NCBI GenBank assembly: GCA_023653055.1 | Contig: JAMNXR010000016.1 | Span: 1 to 64,000, forward strand | Origin: Burkholderiaceae bacterium | Lineage (GTDB): Bacteria; Pseudomonadota; Gammaproteobacteria; Burkholderiales; Burkholderiaceae_B | Direction of reading: 5' to 3' | Length of the DNA: 64,000 nucleotides | Part shown: piece after piece, positions 60,798-64,000 of the stretch | How positions within the stretch are numbered: position 1 is the first letter of the stretch | Layout: each line of letters starts with the position of its first letter | Position numbers and translations under genes: made by a program | Notes under the pieces: generated by a model | What the model saw: the letters and a program-made list of their open reading frames with translations, nothing else | Database searches by the model: none | What the model was told of the DNA's origin: nothing

Positions 60798-61475
60798 TTA
60801 TTGGCGCACGACTGCGGTTGGAATTTTTTCCTGGCCTAAACGAATACGCGTTTGATTCATATCGTCGATTTTTACAAAGGGTCCAACGCGTACACGATTG
60901 ACCTGCAGGCCATTGACCTCGGCACGTTGGATTTCAACCGACATTCCCATTAAGAGAATTTTGGCGCGTAACGCCTCGGCATCTTCGAGCACTCTAAACG
61001 AACCCACTTGCAAATAGTATGGCCCTCCCGCACTCGGAGGAGATGCCGACTCTGTTCGAGCAGGCGCTGAGGGCGTATTAGTCGTTGTCGTTTGTGGATT
61101 GCGTGAGGCAACATTTGGAGCAGGGGTCAAGGTCGCGATCAATGAACCCAATGCATCGCCTCCCTGTTTACTAGTACCTGCTGCGGGCTGCTGTGAACCC
61201 TGACCTGAAAGGTCTGCTTGTCCTGTTGGCTGATCTGGTCCACTTGGCGCGGTGACCGGCCCAACCTCTCTGTTCCCTAACGCCGCATTTGGATCTGGTG
61301 GATTACGCGGATCAGGCACGCCCGGCGAATCGGGCGAACGACTCGCTTTGTCCACAAAAGGCATCGGTGCTTTGATGACGTAATACGCAACGCCTGCCGC
61401 CAAACCCAAGCCGAGCAATAGCCCTGCAAGCATGCCATAGACCGTACTGCCACCAGATGATTTGCTTTTAGCCAT
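60798..61475 (-). CDS. SPOR-domain protein
   Basis: 225 residues: short cytoplasmic start, one membrane helix (TVYGMLAGLLLGLGLAAGVAYYVI), a long Pro/Gln/Thr-rich periplasmic linker, and a C-terminal SPOR domain (GGPYYLQVGSFRVLEDAEALRAK, VNRVRVGPFVKIDD), which binds denuded peptidoglycan at the division septum. ATG 61475 is taken because the 12 residues before it overlap argS closely and do not look like a protein start. The argS-SPOR-dsbA order is common in Burkholderiales. Confidence 0.9.
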   Translation of the reverse strand: MAKSKSSGGSTVYGMLAGLLLGLGLAAGVAYYVIKAPMPFVDKASRSPDSPGVPDPRNPPDPNAALGNREVGPVTAPSGPDQPTGQADLSGQGSQQPAAGTSKQGGDALGSLIATLTPAPNVASRNPQTTTTNTPSAPARTESASPPSAGGPYYLQVGSFRVLEDAEALRAKILLMGMSVEIQRAEVNGLQVNRVRVGPFVKIDDMNQTRIRLGQEKIPTAVVRQ

Positions 61476-61485
61476 ATTGATGATC

Positions 61486-63171
61486 TTACATCCGTTCTGG
61501 AGTTGAAACACCTAGTAACCCAAGACCATTGGCAATCACTTGCCGCGTCGCATCTGCCAGACGCAAACGCGCATGCTTGAGCGCAACATCATCTACCAAC
61601 ACGCGTTCTGCGTTGTACCAGGCATGAAAGTCAGAGGCACAGTCACGCAGCCAAAACGCCACTAAATGCGGAGACAACTCTGACGCGGCTTCTTTCACTA
61701 ACGTAGGAAACTCGGCCAAGCGTTGCATCAGCGCCAACTCCGAAGGCGCTGTCAAATGCTCCACAGAAGCGGCATGCAATTCTGTCGTGCTCAATCCTGC
61801 CGTTGCCAACATGGAGCAAATTCGAGCATGTGCATACTGAATGTAATACACCGGATTTTCTTCACTCTGCGAGCGCGCCAAATCCACATCAAAGACAAAC
61901 TCAGTGTCAGCACGACGCTGAATTAAAAAGAACCGGACCGCATCCTGTCCAACCCATTCGATCAAGTCGCGCAACGTCACATAGCTTCCGGCGCGTTTAG
62001 AAATCTTGACCTCTTCACCACCCCTCATCACCTTTACCATTTTGTGCAAGATGTAAGACGGATAGTCTGCAGGAATGCCCATCGACAAGGCTTGTAAGCC
62101 TGCACGCACGCGTGCAACGGTACCGTGATGATCGCTACCTTGAATATTGATGGCACGCGTATATCCGCGCTGCCATTTCGTCACGTGATATGCCACGTCC
62201 GGCACAAAATACGTATACCCACCTTCTGATTTACGCATCACACGATCTTTATCGTCTCCCGTACCAAGCTCCGTGGTGCGCAACCATAATGCACCTTCAC
62301 TTTCATACGTGTGGCCGCTTGCAATAAGTTGATTGACTGTATCCTCTACGCGCCCCGAGGTATAAAGCGAGCTCTCTAAATAATAATGATCAAACGCAAG
62401 GCTAAATGCCTGTAAATCCAAGTCTTGCTCGCGGCGCAAATACGTCACCGCAAAGCGACGTATATTATCCAAATCATTCAGATCACCGTTCGCTATAACC
62501 GGCTCACCATCGCTTGCACTGACCGTCGCTTTGGCCAAAAAATCTCGCGCAATATCCGCAATGTACTCGCCGCGATAACCGTCTGCCGGGTACGCCTCTG
62601 CCCCCGGCTCAATCCCCTGACCGCGCGCCTGAACACTGATTGCTAAGTTGTGAATCTGATTGCCCGCATCGTTGTAATAAAACTCACGACTCACTTCAAA
62701 ACCACTCGCATCAAACAAGCGACACAAAGCGTCACCTAGTGCCGCTTGGCGCGCATGCCCAACATGCAACGGACCCGTTGGGTTCGCAGAGACAAACTCC
62801 ACCAATACCTTTTGTGCCTGACGTGGCGCACGACCGAACGCCTCCCCTTGCTGGGTAATCGACGTCATCACAGCGGTGCGTGCAGCGTGAGTCAGCCTGA
62901 AATTAATAAATCCCGGGCCCGCGAGTTCCGCCTCAGCGATCAAGTGACGCGCCTCAGGATCGGCCATGAGCACATCTAAAATAGACTGTGCGAGTTCGCG
63001 CGGATTCCGCTTGGCGGGTTTGGCCAACTGCATCGCAACGTTTGTCGCCAAATCACCGTGTGCGGCAACCTTTGGGCGCTCTAAAATGACCGTTGGCGTT
63101 GCGTCGGGCAAAACAGCCGATACGGCAGCATGAATACGGGAAACGAGAGTGTTTTGTTGCTCGAGGAGCAT
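61486..63171 (-). CDS. argS: Arginyl-tRNA synthetase
   Basis: Class I aminoacyl-tRNA synthetase charging tRNA-Arg. 561 residues, the normal bacterial length. [20 protein letters not shown] holds the HIGH motif; [15 protein letters not shown] takes the place of KMSKS. The N-terminal additional domain and the C-terminal DALR anticodon-binding domain ([13 protein letters not shown]) are present. An upstream in-frame ATG at 63222 would add 17 residues; ATG 63171 ([17 protein letters not shown]) fits the family. Confidence 0.96.
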   Translation of the reverse strand: MLLEQQNTLVSRIHAAVSAVLPDATPTVILERPKVAAHGDLATNVAMQLAKPAKRNPRELAQSILDVLMADPEARHLIAEAELAGPGFINFRLTHAARTAVMTSITQQGEAFGRAPRQAQKVLVEFVSANPTGPLHVGHARQAALGDALCRLFDASGFEVSREFYYNDAGNQIHNLAISVQARGQGIEPGAEAYPADGYRGEYIADIARDFLAKATVSASDGEPVIANGDLNDLDNIRRFAVTYLRREQDLDLQAFSLAFDHYYLESSLYTSGRVEDTVNQLIASGHTYESEGALWLRTTELGTGDDKDRVMRKSEGGYTYFVPDVAYHVTKWQRGYTRAINIQGSDHHGTVARVRAGLQALSMGIPADYPSYILHKMVKVMRGGEEVKISKRAGSYVTLRDLIEWVGQDAVRFFLIQRRADTEFVFDVDLARSQSEENPVYYIQYAHARICSMLATAGLSTTELHAASVEHLTAPSELALMQRLAEFPTLVKEAASELSPHLVAFWLRDCASDFHAWYNAERVLVDDVALKHARLRLADATRQVIANGLGLLGVSTPERM

Positions 63172-63324
63172 GGGCGTTGACTGTAGCGATGAGAAGAACA
63201 AATCATAGCCTGAATTGGCCACTGACCGCGCGCACTAACCTTCGATGTCCGTGCGCTACATCCTTCGTTTAAGGGGGTACTATGCCAAAAGGCGATCCAA
63301 TCAAGGATCTATCAGGGAGACCCC

Positions 63325-63666
63325 ATGCTCGTCACTTTTAGCAGCAAAGCCGGTGCAGACATTCTGATGCTTGCACCCCACGCCAAACCGCTACTCACCC
63401 TTATTGGCAAGTTAGACGATAAAGACCTGCTCACGCGAGGCGTCGTAATGCCTGAACACCTTGACGAAGCGATTTCAAGGCTTGAACTTGCCATTGCTGC
63501 AGAACCTAAGCAAGCCATGGATGAGGATCAAGACACTGATCAGCCAAAGGATGCACGCACATTACCCGTCGGATTGCGCCAGCGAGCCTTCCCGCTTCTT
63601 GATCTTCTCAAACGCGCAAAGGGCCTGAACGTACCCGTGATGTGGGAAGCCGGCTCGGGTTGGTAA
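63325..63666 (+). CDS. DUF1840 family protein
   Basis: 113 residues opening MLVTFSSKAGADILMLAPHAKPLL, with a central helical hairpin and an acidic loop (DEDQDTDQPKD), ending PVGLRQRAFPLLDLLKRAKGLNVPVMWEAG. This matches DUF1840, a short conserved family of betaproteobacteria without known function. A GGGAG ribosome site precedes the ATG. Divergent from argS. Confidence 0.9.
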   Translation: MLVTFSSKAGADILMLAPHAKPLLTLIGKLDDKDLLTRGVVMPEHLDEAISRLELAIAAEPKQAMDEDQDTDQPKDARTLPVGLRQRAFPLLDLLKRAKGLNVPVMWEAGSGW

Positions 63667-63697
63667 AACAGTTTGCCCTGCTCAAATATTTGGCACG

Positions 63698-64000
63698 CTA
63701 ATACGCGCGCTCAAATAACGCACGAAAATCTGCAACCGTTGTATGCCGAGGATTCCATCGGTTGTAGTTCGCCGCCAAACATTGCTCTGACATTTCGGCA
63801 AAGGTATCTTGTGTTGCGCCCACATCACGCAGCCTAGCTGGAATACCAAGGTCTTCACACATTTTACAAATGGCCTCGACGGCTGCCTGTGCCGCATCGA
63901 GAGCCGGCATCTGTTGTACGGGACGATCCATCGCGATCGCCACGCGCGCAAACTTTTCTGGACAGGCAACGAGATTAAATTGTGCGACATGCGGCAAACA
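63698..64000 (-). CDS. Iron-containing alcohol dehydrogenase, C-terminal part, cut by window edge
   Basis: The open frame enters from the right edge of the window and ends at 63698. The 100 visible residues (LPHVAQFNLVACPEKFARVAIAM, CKMCEDLGIPARLRDVGATQD, NPRHTTVADFRALFERAY) match the helical C-terminal domain of iron-dependent alcohol dehydrogenases, including the LPHV start of the last conserved block and the LGIP-LRDVGA segment. The iron ligands lie outside the window, so the exact substrate group cannot be told. Confidence 0.82.
   Translation of the reverse strand, partial: CLPHVAQFNLVACPEKFARVAIAMDRPVQQMPALDAAQAAVEAICKMCEDLGIPARLRDVGATQDTFAEMSEQCLAANYNRWNPRHTTVADFRALFERAY

Overview
The window looks like chromosomal DNA of a betaproteobacterium of the order Burkholderiales, most likely family Alcaligenaceae. 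The evidence is gene order and family content (murA-his-HIT-tatABC; Rieske/cytochrome b/cytochrome c1 followed by sspA-sspB; DUF1840, DUF3429 and DUF455 proteins; long-form leuA; an argS-SPOR-dsbA block). This is inferred from protein recognition alone. I see no prophage, insertion sequence or CRISPR array, and coding density is high.

Layout. 1-8514 (+): 3' part of murA, then hisG-hisD-hisB-hisH-hisA-hisF-hisI-hisE, a HIT protein and tatA-tatB-tatC, packed like one operon; hisC is missing from between hisD and hisB. 8515-8789: an AT-rich spacer full of palindromes ahead of a small XRE-type regulator. 9184-14645: Nif3-like protein, mscL (-), the three bc1 complex genes, sspA and sspB. 14724-14799: tRNA-Thr(UGU). 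14872-26246: a thiosulfate/sulfide oxidation cluster. On the minus strand it has a flavocytochrome c flavoprotein, a c-type cytochrome and a Tat-exported dienelactone-hydrolase-like protein; on the plus strand soxC-D-Y-Z-A-X-B, a periplasmic DsrE-like protein and a SoxH-like metallo-hydrolase; then a SoxW-like thioredoxin (-). 26402-32845: pyrophosphatase, a small conserved protein, an alpha/beta hydrolase / gamma-glutamyltransferase-like / PaiB-like trio, a lipoprotein, a class II aldolase and a 2-hydroxyacid dehydrogenase.

32852-42284 holds the most intriguing locus: two transglutaminase-like proteins (one fused to a DUF2126 amidoligase), two circularly permuted ATP-grasp proteins (one fused to an alpha-E domain) and one stand-alone alpha-E protein, in two divergent units. 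The divergent gap carries two back-to-back, almost identical sigma-54 (-24/-12) promoter sequences. A complete rpoN gene for sigma-54 lies about 4 kb from the end of this cluster.

42470-64000: rhlE-type helicase, prfC, a hypothetical protein, rpoN, a membrane protein, then a leader with a leucine-codon-rich peptide in front of leuA. These are followed by a DUF455 ferritin-like protein, a DUF3429 membrane protein, a SET-domain protein, panB, topB with a lysine/alanine-rich tail, gluQ, smg, an MBL-fold hydrolase behind a LiuR-like palindrome, metC, a DUF1330 protein, dsbA, a SPOR protein, argS, a DUF1840 protein and the 3' end of an iron-containing alcohol dehydrogenase.

How it fits together: the Sox proteins deliver electrons from sulfur compounds through c-type cytochromes, and the same window encodes the bc1 complex. 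Several Sox proteins and the Rieske protein carry twin-arginine signals, and the window also encodes the complete TatABC translocase. The rest is mostly housekeeping.
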